From: Pseudomonas petrae
Lineage (GTDB): Bacteria; Pseudomonadota; Gammaproteobacteria; Pseudomonadales; Pseudomonadaceae
Direction of reading: 5' to 3'
Assembly: GCF_021728295.1 (NCBI RefSeq)
Contig: NZ_JAKJXE010000009.1
Coordinates: forward strand, 124,001-188,000
Length of the DNA stretch: 64,000 nucleotides
Both the position numbers and the translations under genes were made by a program. Under the pieces are notes generated by a model, which was not told the DNA's origin, ran no database searches, and saw nothing but the letters and a program-made list of their open reading frames with translations. Every line of letters starts with the position of its first letter. Position 1 is the first letter of the stretch. Below, one piece after another: positions 51,020 through 60,345 of this stretch.

Positions 51020-52393
51020 TCACTTACCGTTGATCAGCGCTTCGATCTCTTTGACCTTGGCTTCTACAAGGGCTGGATCACGACGGCTCTCGACGTTCAG
51101 ACGCAGCAAAGGCTCAGTGTTCGACCCGCGCAGGTTGAAGCGCCATTCGGCGAACTCAAGGCTGATGCCGTCGGTTCTGTCGATGTTCGAGCAAGACGGC
51201 GTGTAGTGCTCCAGGATCTTGGCGATGATGGATTTGACGTCTTCGACCTTGTAGTTGATTTCGCCGCTGCACGGGTAGGCCGCCATGCGCTCATCAACCA
51301 GTTGCGAGAACTTCTTGCCGGACACGGACATCAGCGCGGCGACCAACAGCCACGGGATCATGCCGCTGTCGCAGTAGGCAAAATCGCGGAAGTAGTGGTG
51401 AGCACTCATTTCGCCGCCATACACGGCGTCTTCCAGGCGCATGCGCTCCTTGATGAACGCGTGACCGGTTTTGCACAGCACCGGCGTACCGCCTGCCTGC
51501 TTGACCTGATCGATGGTGTTCCAGGTCAGGCGCGGGTCGTGAATGATTTTCGAGCCCGGGTGTTGCTTCAGCAGCATTTCGGCCAGCAGGCCCACTAGGT
51601 AGTAGCCCTCAACGAAACGGCCCTGCTCGTCAAAGAAGAAGCAGCGGTCGAAATCGCCGTCCCACGCCAGACCCAGGTCGCAACCGTGCTTGAGCAGCGC
51701 GTCGCGGGTAATGCTCCGGTTTTCTGGCAGCAGCGGGTTCGGTACGCCGTTGGGGAAGTTGCCATCCGGTTCAGCGTTGATGATCACCCACTCGAACGGC
51801 AGCTGGGAGCGAATCGCGTCCAGTGCAGGACCAACAGCGCCATTACCCGGGTCCGCGAGGATCTTCAGTGGACGAAGATCGGCGTCTTTGACGTAGGTCA
51901 GCAGGTGCTGAATGTAGGCAGTCTTGTCCGGCTTGGACTGAACGCTACCGTGCTGAGCGGCAACCTGACCGAAATCGCCCGCATCGACGCGCTGGCGAAT
52001 GGCATCAAGGCCGGTGTCACCGCTGATGGGACGGGACGATTTCTGGACCAGCTTCATGCCGTTATAACCCTTCGGGTTATGACTGGCCGTGACCATCACG
52101 CCACCGTCTGCTTCGTAGTGGCTGGTGGCGAAATAGACTTCTTCGGTGCCGCACAGGCCGATGTCGATGACATCCGCGCCGGCTTCCCGAATGCCTTTGA
52201 TCAACGCTTGAGCCAAGGCCGGGCTTTCAAGACGCATGTCTCGGCCCACCACAATATGTTTGGCACCCAGTTCTACAACCATGGACCGCCCTATGCGGTA
52301 TGCGATGTCATCGTCCAGGTCATTGGGCACTTGGCCACGAATATCGTAGGCCTTGAAGCAGCGAGTCTGAAGAGCGGGATAGTCGGAATTCAT
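51020..52393 (-). CDS. phosphomannomutase/phosphoglucomutase (ManB/CpsG-like)
   Basis: Interconverts mannose 6-phosphate and mannose 1-phosphate for GDP-mannose and its derivatives. The 457 residues carry the phosphoserine loop TASHNPKGYNG (Ser104), the metal loop AWDGDFDRC, the sugar loop GGEMSAHHYF and the phosphate site RGSNTEPLLRL. It is a member of the alpha-D-phosphohexomutase family. The location at the start of the O-antigen locus, with no GDP-mannose pyrophosphorylase beside it, suggests it serves LPS sugars together with genes elsewhere. Confidence 0.92.
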   Translation of the reverse strand: MNSDYPALQTRCFKAYDIRGQVPNDLDDDIAYRIGRSMVVELGAKHIVVGRDMRLESPALAQALIKGIREAGADVIDIGLCGTEEVYFATSHYEADGGVMVTASHNPKGYNGMKLVQKSSRPISGDTGLDAIRQRVDAGDFGQVAAQHGSVQSKPDKTAYIQHLLTYVKDADLRPLKILADPGNGAVGPALDAIRSQLPFEWVIINAEPDGNFPNGVPNPLLPENRSITRDALLKHGCDLGLAWDGDFDRCFFFDEQGRFVEGYYLVGLLAEMLLKQHPGSKIIHDPRLTWNTIDQVKQAGGTPVLCKTGHAFIKERMRLEDAVYGGEMSAHHYFRDFAYCDSGMIPWLLVAALMSVSGKKFSQLVDERMAAYPCSGEINYKVEDVKSIIAKILEHYTPSCSNIDRTDGISLEFAEWRFNLRGSNTEPLLRLNVESRRDPALVEAKVKEIEALINGK

Positions 52394-52589
52394 GTGTAAA
52401 AACCTATGCGACGAAAAAACCCGAAGGTTCCTCTGTTCAGTAGAAGCAGCTCGAATGACGAACTGCACGCAACCCTCGCGCCTGAAAGCTTGAGGCGTGG
52501 GTTAGGCATTGAAAAAGGAGATTAGTTATAAGTGCGCTTGTAATTATCTTCAACGCAAGCGTTGAGGTGTCTGGCGCGCGGGGATTCTA
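52394..52589. other. spacer upstream of phosphomannomutase, with hairpins
   Basis: This contains TCAACGC-AA-GCGTTGA at 52550-52565 and a looser stem around GCGCCTGAAAGCTTGAGGCG. They probably separate the rpsA-ihfB-lapA transcripts from the O-antigen genes. No gene is seen. Confidence 0.4.
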
Positions 52590-52829
52590 TCAGGGCAAAC
52601 GTGACGCCTTGGGTTTCCTGCGCAGACGCGCGACTGAAACCAGCAGCGGACCCATCAGCATGCCCACCAGCAGCGCAAAGATCACCGGCACGGCAACAGG
52701 CAGCTCGGGCGCATTCCAGCCAAAGAATGCCAGCGCGACGGCCTGCTGGTTTTCCAGCACAAATACGACAATCGCCGCTGCGATCAACAGGGCGATAACC
52801 AGAAAGATCAGACGCTTCACATTACGCAT
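52590..52829 (-). CDS. LapA domain-containing protein (LPS assembly protein A family)
   Basis: A 79-residue inner-membrane protein with two helices: LIFLVIALLIAAAIVVFVLE, then FALLVGMLMGPLLVSVA, joined by NQQAVALAFFGWNAPELPV. It is the DUF1049/LapA family. In E. coli LapA works with LapB in control of LPS synthesis. It follows ihfB by 17 bp and is probably co-transcribed with it. This LapA is not the large biofilm adhesin of the same name. Confidence 0.9.
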   Translation of the reverse strand: MRNVKRLIFLVIALLIAAAIVVFVLENQQAVALAFFGWNAPELPVAVPVIFALLVGMLMGPLLVSVARLRRKPKASRLP

Positions 52830-52846
52830 GAGAACTCCTTAAAGAG

Positions 52847-53146
52847 CTATTGGAGCTCATGCTCCTCTTCTTCGTTCACCCGGTCGCGGAGCTCTTTGCC
52901 TGGCTTGAAGTGAGGGACGAACTTGCCGTCCAGGCTGACAGACTGACCTGTCTTTGGATTACGGCCTACGCGAGGCGCGCGATAGTGGAGGGAGAAGCTG
53001 CCGAAGCCGCGTATTTCAATACGGTCGCCCGTCGCAAGGCACTGCGACATCTGCTCAAGCATGGTCTTGATGGCCAGCTCCACATCTTTGGATGAGAGCA
53101 GTCCTTGATGGGTGACAATTCGTTCGATCAACTCCGACTTCGTCAT
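52847..53146 (-). CDS. ihfB: integration host factor subunit beta
   Basis: Forms the IHF heterodimer that bends DNA for transcription and recombination. The 99-residue HU-family fold reads MTKSELIERIVTHQGLLSSKDVELA, GDRIEIRGFGSFSLHYRAPRVGRNPKTG and ends with an acidic tail. The Arg-Asn-Pro tip of the beta arm is present. The position after rpsA is standard in gammaproteobacteria. Confidence 0.97.
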   Translation of the reverse strand: MTKSELIERIVTHQGLLSSKDVELAIKTMLEQMSQCLATGDRIEIRGFGSFSLHYRAPRVGRNPKTGQSVSLDGKFVPHFKPGKELRDRVNEEEEHELQ

Positions 53147-53302
53147 ATTTTTCCCTTCTTTTTCAAGCAGCTAGGTAAAGCGCTTTGAAGGTTTTAGCAT
53201 GACCAGAAGGATTTGAACAGAGTATGTCCAGACTTAAATGAGCCGAGCTTGAAGATCGTCAACAGGGCATTGGCCGAACGCGCCGCAAAAACACCCGCCC
53301 AC

Positions 53303-53331
53303 AAAAAAGGGCGACCGAAGTCGCCCTTTTT
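53303..53331. terminator. rpsA rho-independent terminator (UUCG loop)
   Basis: On the minus strand GGGCGAC-TTCG-GTCGCCC is followed by six T; the + strand version also ends in T5. It starts 18 bases after the rpsA stop. The rest of the 53147-53348 spacer shows no gene and probably holds the ihfB promoter. Confidence 0.92.
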
Positions 53332-53348
53332 CAATGGTCAGACAGAAC

Positions 53349-55040
53349 TCAGTTCTGTTTTTCCATTTGAGCACGCAGCAGGTCGCCCAGAGTGGTAGGA
53401 CCAGTGCTTTCAGCGGTTTCAGGCTTGCTACGCAGGCTCTGAATCGCTTCTTTCTCGTCTTCAACGTCTTTCGACTTGATGGACAAGCTGATCACGCGGC
53501 TCTTGCGGTCAACGCTGATGATCTTGGCTTCGATCTCTTCGCCTTCCTTCAGAACGTTACGCGCGTCTTCAACGCGGTCACGGCTGATTTCGGAGGCTTT
53601 GAGGGTCGCTTCGATGTCGTCGGCCAGAGTGATGATGGCGCCTTTGGCGTCAACTTCTTTAACGATACCGCGAACGATAGCGCCTTTGTCATTGACAGTG
53701 ACGTACTCGGAGAACGGATCGCTTTCCAGCTGCTTGATACCCAGCGAGATGCGCTCACGCTCTGGATCAACCGACAGGATCACGGTGTCAAGCTCGTCAC
53801 CCTTCTTGAAACGACGTACGGCTTCTTCGCCCACTTCGTTCCAGGAGATGTCGGACAGGTGAACCAGGCCGTCGATGCCGCCGTCCAGACCAATGAAGAT
53901 ACCGAAATCGGTGATCGACTTGATGGTGCCGGAGATCTTGTCGCCCTTGTTGAACTGGCCAGAGAAATCTTCCCACGGGTTAGATTTGCACTGTTTGATG
54001 CCGAGGGAGATACGACGACGCTCTTCGTCGATGTCCAGAACCATGACTTCCACTTCGTCGCCAACCTGTACGACTTTTGACGGGTGGATGTTCTTGTTGG
54101 TCCAGTCCATTTCGGAAACGTGCACCAGGCCTTCCACGCCTTCTTCCAGCTCTGCGAAGCAGCCGTAGTCGGTCAGGTTGGTAACACGCGCGGTAACGCG
54201 AGTGCCTTCCGGGTAACGAGCCTTGATAGCAACCCATGGATCTTCACCCAGTTGCTTCAGACCCAGGGAAACACGATTGCGCTCGCGATCGTACTTCAGG
54301 ACCTTTACATCGATCTCATCGCCAACGTTGACGATTTCCGATGGATGCTTGATACGCTTCCAGGCCATGTCGGTGATGTGCAGCAGGCCATCGACGCCAC
54401 CCAGATCGACGAATGCGCCGTAATCGGTGAGGTTCTTGACGATACCCTTGACCTGTTGGCCTTCCTGCAGCGATTCCAGCAGAGCTTCGCGCTCGGCGCT
54501 GTTTTCGGCTTCCAGGACACTGCGACGGGAAACGACAACGTTGTTGCGCTTCTGGTCCAGCTTGATGACCTTGAATTCCAGCTCTTTGCCTTCCAGGTGC
54601 GTGGTGTCGCGCACTGGACGGACGTCAACCAGAGAACCTGGCAGGAACGCACGGATGCCGTTAACGTCGACTGTGAAGCCGCCTTTAACCTTACCGTTGA
54701 TAACGCCCTTGACCACTTCCTCAGCTGCGAAAGCCGCTTCCAGAACGATCCAGCACTCAGCACGCTTGGCTTTTTCGCGGGACAGCTTGGTTTCGCCAAA
54801 GCCGTCTTCGACCGCGTCCAGCGCAACGTGGACTTCATCGCCGATCTTGATGGTCAGCTCGCCAGCATCGTTGTGGAACTGCTCCAGCGGGATGAGGCCT
54901 TCGGACTTCAGTCCAGCGTGAACGGTGACCCAACCAGCCTGGTAATCGATATCGACGATGATCGCGGTGATGATCGAACCGGCCTGAAGGTTAAGAGTCT
55001 TTAGGCTTTCTTCGAAAAGTTCAGCAAAGCTTTCGCTCAT
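53349..55040 (-). CDS. rpsA: 30S ribosomal protein S1
   Basis: Brings mRNA to the 30S subunit and melts leaders. The 563 residues start MSESFAELFEESLKTL and contain six S1 OB-fold repeats, visible as GSIITAIIVDIDYQAGWVTVHAG, VVKGVINGKVKGGFTVDVNG, VKGIVKNLTDYGAFVDLGG, VTARVTNLTDYGCFAELEEG, ISGTIKSITDFGIFIGLDGG and VRGIVKEVDAKGAIITLADD. The full length is typical. Start at 55040 with AGGAA; the longer open frame upstream is noncoding leader. Confidence 0.98.
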   Translation of the reverse strand: MSESFAELFEESLKTLNLQAGSIITAIIVDIDYQAGWVTVHAGLKSEGLIPLEQFHNDAGELTIKIGDEVHVALDAVEDGFGETKLSREKAKRAECWIVLEAAFAAEEVVKGVINGKVKGGFTVDVNGIRAFLPGSLVDVRPVRDTTHLEGKELEFKVIKLDQKRNNVVVSRRSVLEAENSAEREALLESLQEGQQVKGIVKNLTDYGAFVDLGGVDGLLHITDMAWKRIKHPSEIVNVGDEIDVKVLKYDRERNRVSLGLKQLGEDPWVAIKARYPEGTRVTARVTNLTDYGCFAELEEGVEGLVHVSEMDWTNKNIHPSKVVQVGDEVEVMVLDIDEERRRISLGIKQCKSNPWEDFSGQFNKGDKISGTIKSITDFGIFIGLDGGIDGLVHLSDISWNEVGEEAVRRFKKGDELDTVILSVDPERERISLGIKQLESDPFSEYVTVNDKGAIVRGIVKEVDAKGAIITLADDIEATLKASEISRDRVEDARNVLKEGEEIEAKIISVDRKSRVISLSIKSKDVEDEKEAIQSLRSKPETAESTGPTTLGDLLRAQMEKQN

Positions 55041-55116
55041 TTTAATTCCTGTTGATAAGGGCGAAGAATACGCCCATCTGCCACGCTCCAGACAACGTGG
55101 GTTTCGTTCATATGAA

Positions 55117-55159
55117 AGAAAGCCTGCGGGACTATGACTGGTCTCCCACATGGCTTTCT
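55117..55159 (-). terminator. probable cmk terminator / rpsA leader hairpin
   Basis: AGAAAGCC (55117-55124) and GGCTTTCT (55152-55159) are complementary, and the minus-strand transcript continues TTCATAT after the stem. It begins immediately after the cmk stop codon. A second stem, CCACG/CGTGG, is at 55081-55100 in the rpsA leader. Confidence 0.45.
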
Positions 55160-55161
55160 GG

Positions 55162-55851
55162 TCATCCGGCGAGATCGCGGAGTGCAACTTCACTCAGGAT
55201 GCGTTCAAGCACCTGCTCGATGGACAATTCGGTGGAATCCAGCTGAATGGCGTCATGCGCCGGCTTGAGCGGTGCTACCGCTCGCTGGGTGTCGCGCTCG
55301 TCGCGGACACGGATCTCATCTAGCAGACTCGGCAGACTAACATCGTCACCCTTGGCCTTCAACTGCAAATATCGCCGACGGGCACGCTCGTCGACGCTGG
55401 CCGTCAGAAAAATCTTCAGCGGCGCGCCGGGAAAGACCACCGTGCCCATGTCGCGGCCGTCGGCGATCAGGCCCGGAAACTCCTGAAAAGCCCGCTGGCG
55501 CTGCAGCAATGCTTCGCGAACAGCCGGCAACGACGCCACCTGCGACGCGCCACTGCCGACGTGCTCATTGCGGATGGCTGACGTCACGTCTTCCCCTTCC
55601 AGGATAATCCGCTGACCGTGGTCGTCGGTCGCTGCCATGAACTGCACGTCCAGATGCGCAGCCAGCAACTTCAATGCTTCTTCATTGGTCAGGTCGACGC
55701 CATGGTTGACGGCGGCGAAGGCCAGCAGCCGATACAGCGCGCCGGAATCCAGCAGGGACCAGCCCAGACGTTTGGCCAGCTTGCCGGCCACCGTGCCCTT
55801 CCCGGAACCGCTGGGTCCGTCGATCGTAATGACCGGAGCTTGAACTTTCAC
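55162..55851 (-). CDS. cmk: cytidylate kinase
   Basis: Phosphorylates CMP and dCMP. The 229 residues have the P-loop ITIDGPSGSGKGTVAGKLAK, the CMP-binding DGRDMGTVVFP, and the LID region ERARRRYLQLKAKG. It starts with GTG at 55851, overlapping the aroA stop by four bases (GTGA), so it is coupled to the aromatic genes. rpsA follows 121 bp later. This cmk-rpsA order is general in proteobacteria. Confidence 0.96.
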   Translation of the reverse strand: MKVQAPVITIDGPSGSGKGTVAGKLAKRLGWSLLDSGALYRLLAFAAVNHGVDLTNEEALKLLAAHLDVQFMAATDDHGQRIILEGEDVTSAIRNEHVGSGASQVASLPAVREALLQRQRAFQEFPGLIADGRDMGTVVFPGAPLKIFLTASVDERARRRYLQLKAKGDDVSLPSLLDEIRVRDERDTQRAVAPLKPAHDAIQLDSTELSIEQVLERILSEVALRDLAG

Positions 55852-58091
55852 GATTGCCCCTCTTGCGTTACACGAATACCCACCTGAGCACACAGCGTCA
55901 GGAAACTGGGAAATGAAGTCGCCACATTGGCGCAGTCCCGGATGTGGATCGGGCTGGCCGCACGCAGCGACGCGATACTGAATGCCATGGCGATGCGGTG
56001 ATCACCCTGCGCATTGATTTCACCACCGCCGACGGTTCCACCATCAATAATGATGCCATCTGCGGTCGATTCAACGTTTATGCCGAGCGTCGCCAGACCG
56101 TCGGCCATGGCGCGAAGGCGGTCGGATTCCTTGACGCGCCACGCCTGGGCGCCCTGAAGCACTGTCCGCCCCTCAGCGCACGCGGCGGCAATGAAGAGCG
56201 CCGGAAACTCGTCGATTGCCAGCGGCACCAGCGCCTGGGGGATGTCGATACCCCTGAGGCGCGCAGGGCGCACGTGCAGATCAGCCACCGGCTCACCGCC
56301 CGCATCGCGCGGGTTGTGCAGCGTGATGTCCGCGCCCATCAGACGCAGAATATCGATAACGCCCGAGCGCGTCGGGTTGACACCCACACCTTCGAGGATT
56401 AAATCGGAGCCCTCGGCGATGGACGCTGCAACCAGGAAGAACGCCGCCGAGGAAATATCGGCCGGCACTTCGATGCGTGCGGCCTTGAGCTCAACCCCTG
56501 ACTGCAGCGCCACTGTCGCGTCATGAGCGGAAACCGAATGACCGAACCCTTGCAGCATGCGCTCGGTGTGGTCCCGGGTCGGCGCTGGCTCATGCACCAT
56601 CGTTGTGCCATTTGCGTAAAGACCGGCGAGCAACAGCGCGGATTTCACCTGAGCGCTGGGCAACGGCATGTCGTAGCGGATGGCCTGAAGACCCTGCCCG
56701 CCGCGAAGGGTCAGCGGCGGCCTGCCGTCTTCTGCGGTTTCGATCACGGCGCCCATCTGGCGCAATGGCTCGACGACACGGGTCATCGAGCGCCGGGACA
56801 ACGAGGCATCGCCGGTCAGCACGCTGTCGAATCGCTGCGCGGCCAGCAGGCCACAGAGCAGGCGCATCGACGTGCCCGAGTTACCCAGATAAAGCGGCCC
56901 CGGCGCCGGTTGAAGCCCGTTGAGGCCGACGCCATGAATGGTCAGGCGACCGTGGTGCGGCCCTTCGATGACCACGCCCATGTCGCGGAATGCCTGCAAC
57001 GTCGCCAGCGCGTCCTCACTTTCGAGAAAACCTTCGACGACGCTGGTGCCCCGGGCCAGGGACCCGAGCATGATGGCGCGGTGGGAGATCGACTTGTCAC
57101 CCGGCACGCGAACCCGCCCCCGGACAACGCCACCCGGCTGGGCAATAAAGATGAGGTCGGCGCCTGAGGTTTTTTCAACGTAGGCACGACGGGCGAGGAT
57201 CTTGCCGAAATGCTCCCGGGCGACACGGGCCCGGGTGAACACACCGAGCAATTGGTGGCCATCGCCCGCGTCCACGGCGTCGCGCAGCGCATCAAGGTCG
57301 CTGCGGAAGGTGTCGAGGGTGCGCAGCACTGCCTCGCGGTTCGCCAGGAAGATGTCATGCCACATCACCGGATCACTGCCGGCGATGCGCGTGAAGTCGC
57401 GGAAGCCGCCCGCCGCATAGCGGAAGATGTCGAGGTTTTCGTTGCGCTTGGCCAGCGAATCCACCAGACCGAACGCCAGGAGGTGCGGCAGATGACTGGT
57501 CGCCGCCAGCACTTCATCGTGGCGCTCGACCTGCATATGCTCGACGTCCGCGCCCAATGCCGACCAGAGACGGTCGACCAGCGCCAGCGCCGAAGGATCG
57601 GTTTCGGCGAGCGGTGTGAGGATGACTTTGTGCCGCTTGAACAGCTCGGCGTTGGAGGCTTCCACCCCGCTCTGCTCGGAGCCGGCAATCGGGTGGCCGG
57701 GCACGAAGCGCGCCGGCATCACGCCGAATGCTTCGCGCGCGGCGCGGACCACGTTACCTTTGGCGCTGCCGACATCAGTCAGCACGGCATTGCCCAGCTC
57801 CAGTTTCGCCAGGACGCCGAGGAGCTTTTCCATGGCCAGGATCGGCACGGCCAACTGAATGACGTCAGCCCCCACGCAGGCGGCAGCGAGATTGTCTTCA
57901 CAGCGATCGACAACGCCCAGTTCCACGGCCAGCGCGCGGGATTGCGGGTCGAGATCGACGCCCACGACTTCACGGCACAGGCCACTTTCCCTCAAGCCTT
58001 TGGCGAACGACCCTCCGATCAATCCGAGACCGACCACCACCAGGCGGCCGATCACAGGCGCAGCGGGTTGCAGCGACGTGACATCAACCAC
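55848..58091 (-). CDS. bifunctional prephenate/arogenate dehydrogenase - EPSP synthase (TyrA-AroA fusion)
   Basis: A 747-residue natural fusion. Residues about 15-290 are TyrA (NAD-binding VVGLGLIGGSFAKGLRESG, FVPGHPIAGSEQSG), making the tyrosine precursor. Residues about 315-747 are AroA (5-enolpyruvylshikimate-3-phosphate synthase), with GRVRVPGDKSISHRAIMLGSL, LGNSGTSMRLLCGLLA and the C-terminal KESDRLRAMADGL. The same fusion is standard in Pseudomonas. It overlaps hisC by eight bases upstream and cmk by four downstream. Confidence 0.96.
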   Translation of the reverse strand: MVDVTSLQPAAPVIGRLVVVGLGLIGGSFAKGLRESGLCREVVGVDLDPQSRALAVELGVVDRCEDNLAAACVGADVIQLAVPILAMEKLLGVLAKLELGNAVLTDVGSAKGNVVRAAREAFGVMPARFVPGHPIAGSEQSGVEASNAELFKRHKVILTPLAETDPSALALVDRLWSALGADVEHMQVERHDEVLAATSHLPHLLAFGLVDSLAKRNENLDIFRYAAGGFRDFTRIAGSDPVMWHDIFLANREAVLRTLDTFRSDLDALRDAVDAGDGHQLLGVFTRARVAREHFGKILARRAYVEKTSGADLIFIAQPGGVVRGRVRVPGDKSISHRAIMLGSLARGTSVVEGFLESEDALATLQAFRDMGVVIEGPHHGRLTIHGVGLNGLQPAPGPLYLGNSGTSMRLLCGLLAAQRFDSVLTGDASLSRRSMTRVVEPLRQMGAVIETAEDGRPPLTLRGGQGLQAIRYDMPLPSAQVKSALLLAGLYANGTTMVHEPAPTRDHTERMLQGFGHSVSAHDATVALQSGVELKAARIEVPADISSAAFFLVAASIAEGSDLILEGVGVNPTRSGVIDILRLMGADITLHNPRDAGGEPVADLHVRPARLRGIDIPQALVPLAIDEFPALFIAAACAEGRTVLQGAQAWRVKESDRLRAMADGLATLGINVESTADGIIIDGGTVGGGEINAQGDHRIAMAFSIASLRAASPIHIRDCANVATSFPSFLTLCAQVGIRVTQEGQS

Positions 58092-59196
58092 GCGCCAGAA
58101 CCTTGCTCAACGCCTCGAGAAAACGACTGTTCTCGCCTGGCAGACCGATGCTCACCCGCAGGTGATCGGGCATGCCGTAACCGCCGATCGGGCGAACGAT
58201 CACGCCTTCGCGCAGCAACCCTTGGTAAACCGGAGCTGCCTCGCGGCCCAGGTCAACGGCGATGAAGTTGGCTTTGGAGGGAATCCAGCTCAGGCCCATC
58301 TGACCAAGCCCTTCCTCCAGTTGCTGCATGCCGGCTTCATTGAGCTGACGGCTTTGCGCAACATAGTCAACGTCGTCCAGCGCGGCGCAGGCGGCGGCCA
58401 GCGCGAGGCTGTTGACGTTGAACGGCTGACGCACGCGGTTCAGCACGTCGGCCACGACCGGCGAGGACAACGCATAGCCGACGCGCAACGACGCCAGGCC
58501 ATAGGCCTTGGAGAACGTCCGCGACACCAGCAGGTTTGGATAGGCACTCAGAAAGTTAAGCCCGTCAGGCAGTTCGGCGCCCTCGGCATATTCAATGTAG
58601 GCCTCGTCCAGGACGACCAGCACGTCCTTGGGCACCTGCGCGAGGAAGTCAGCCAAGGCGCTCGGCCCGAACCAGGTCCCGGTGGGGTTGTTCGGGTTGG
58701 CGATGAAGACGACCCGGGTGTTGCTGTCTATGGCGGCGAGCATGGCCGGCAGGTCGTGACCCCAATCCTTCGCCCTGGCGACATGAGCGGTGGCGCCCAC
58801 GGCCTGGGTGACGATCGGATAGATCGCGAACGCGTGTTCGCTGAACACCGCATTGAGCCCCGGCGCCAGATAGGCACGGGCGACGATTTCCAGAATGTCG
58901 TTGGAGCCGTTGCCCAGCGTCACTTGCTCGGGCTGCACGCCACAGGCTTGCGACAACCGCTGCTTGAGCTCGAAACCGTTGCCGTCGGGGTAGCGGGTCA
59001 ACTCCGCCAGTGCGTCTCTGATCGCCTGCAACGCCTTGGGACTGGCGCCCATGGGGTTTTCGTTGCTCGCCAGCTTGATGATGCGCGCCGGATCAATATC
59101 CAGTTCACGCGCCAGTTCGTCCACCGGTTTGCCGGGAACGTAAGGCGATAGTTTTTGCACGCCGGGCTGTGCCAGCGCGAGGAAGTCGCCGCTCAT
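58084..59196 (-). CDS. hisC: histidinol-phosphate / aromatic aminotransferase (HisC2)
   Basis: A PLP-dependent class I/II aminotransferase of 370 residues. It acts on histidinol phosphate and, in this gene context, probably also on prephenate or aromatic keto acids. PLP-binding lysine lies in SRTFSKAYGLASLRVGY. Other family blocks are KLASNENPMG, NPNNPTGTWF and VLDEAYIEY. ATG 59196 is chosen for the family N-terminus. It sits in the aromatic block and not in a his operon, 54 bp after pheA. Confidence 0.93.
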   Translation of the reverse strand: MSGDFLALAQPGVQKLSPYVPGKPVDELARELDIDPARIIKLASNENPMGASPKALQAIRDALAELTRYPDGNGFELKQRLSQACGVQPEQVTLGNGSNDILEIVARAYLAPGLNAVFSEHAFAIYPIVTQAVGATAHVARAKDWGHDLPAMLAAIDSNTRVVFIANPNNPTGTWFGPSALADFLAQVPKDVLVVLDEAYIEYAEGAELPDGLNFLSAYPNLLVSRTFSKAYGLASLRVGYALSSPVVADVLNRVRQPFNVNSLALAAACAALDDVDYVAQSRQLNEAGMQQLEEGLGQMGLSWIPSKANFIAVDLGREAAPVYQGLLREGVIVRPIGGYGMPDHLRVSIGLPGENSRFLEALSKVLARG

Positions 59197-59250
59197 GTAC
59201 CGCTTTACCTCTTCAGTGAAACCCGTAGGGCTGCAAGTCCGCACGCAGGA

Positions 59251-60345
59251 TCAAAGCACTGCCTTCGGATAGGAACCCAACACCTTGAGTGCCACGGCTT
59301 CCTGGCTGATCTGCTCGAGAACGGCCTTGATCAGCGGGTCGCGGTGGTGGCCAACGAAATCGATGAAGAACACGTAGGTCCATTTACCGCTTCGCGAGGG
59401 ACGCGTCTCGATGCGCGTCAGGTCGATGCCGTTTTCGTGGAATGGCACCAGCAGTTCATGCAGCGCGCCCGGCTTGTTGCTCATCGACACGATGATCGAC
59501 GTCTTGTCGTCGCCGGTCGGAGGCACTTCCTGATTGCCGATCATGAGGAAACGCGTGGAGTTGTCCGGACGGTCTTCGATCTTCTCGGCAATCCGCGTCA
59601 GGCCATAAAGGCCCGCCGCCATATCACCGGCGATCGCCGCCGAATTCCACTCGCCCTTGACCCGCTTGGCCGCCTCGGCATTGCTGGCGACAGCGACGCG
59701 CTCGACGTTCGGGTAGTGCGCGTCCAGCCACTTGCGGCATTGCGCCAGGGACTGGGCGTGGGAGTAGATACGGCTGATGCTGTCGGTCTTGGTGTTCTCG
59801 CCCACCAGCAGATGATGGTGAATGCGCAGCTCGACTTCGCCGCAGATGACCATGTCATGCTCAAGGAAGCTGTCCAGGGTGTGGTTGACCGCACCCTCGG
59901 TGGAGTTCTCTACCGGGACGACGCCGAAGTTCACCGCACCGGCGGCCACTTCACGGAACACTTCATCGATCGCCGCCATGGGCTTGCTGATCACCGCGTG
60001 GCCGAAATGCTTCAGCGCGGCAGCTTGGGTGAACGTGCCTTCAGGGCCGAGATAAGCGACCTTGAGCGGCTGCTCCAGCGCCAGGCACGAGGACATGATT
60101 TCGCGAAACAGCCGGGCCATCTCTTCGTTGCTCAACGGGCCACGGTTACGCTCCATGACACGCTTGAGCACCGCCGCTTCACGCTCAGGCCGGTAAAACA
60201 CCGGCACCTCGCCAGCTGGCAGTTCGGCCATTTTGACCCGCGCGACTTCCTGGGCGCAGCGGGCGCGCTCGCTGATCAGTTCCAGGACCTTTTCGTCCAG
60301 GCTGTCAATGCGGACCCGCAGTGCCTTGAGCTCTTGTTCAGACAT
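59251..60345 (-). CDS. pheA: chorismate mutase / prephenate dehydratase (P-protein)
   Basis: Bifunctional enzyme of phenylalanine synthesis, 364 residues. It comprises an AroQ chorismate mutase (1-90, LRVRIDSLDEKVLELISERARCAQEVA), a prephenate dehydratase (95-275, VAYLGPEGTFTQAAALKHFG, NSTEGAVNHTLD) and an ACT domain (280-360, KPGALHELLVPFHENGIDLTRIETRPSR) for phenylalanine feedback. Its start overlaps the serC stop by one base. Confidence 0.97.
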   Translation of the reverse strand: MSEQELKALRVRIDSLDEKVLELISERARCAQEVARVKMAELPAGEVPVFYRPEREAAVLKRVMERNRGPLSNEEMARLFREIMSSCLALEQPLKVAYLGPEGTFTQAAALKHFGHAVISKPMAAIDEVFREVAAGAVNFGVVPVENSTEGAVNHTLDSFLEHDMVICGEVELRIHHHLLVGENTKTDSISRIYSHAQSLAQCRKWLDAHYPNVERVAVASNAEAAKRVKGEWNSAAIAGDMAAGLYGLTRIAEKIEDRPDNSTRFLMIGNQEVPPTGDDKTSIIVSMSNKPGALHELLVPFHENGIDLTRIETRPSRSGKWTYVFFIDFVGHHRDPLIKAVLEQISQEAVALKVLGSYPKAVL

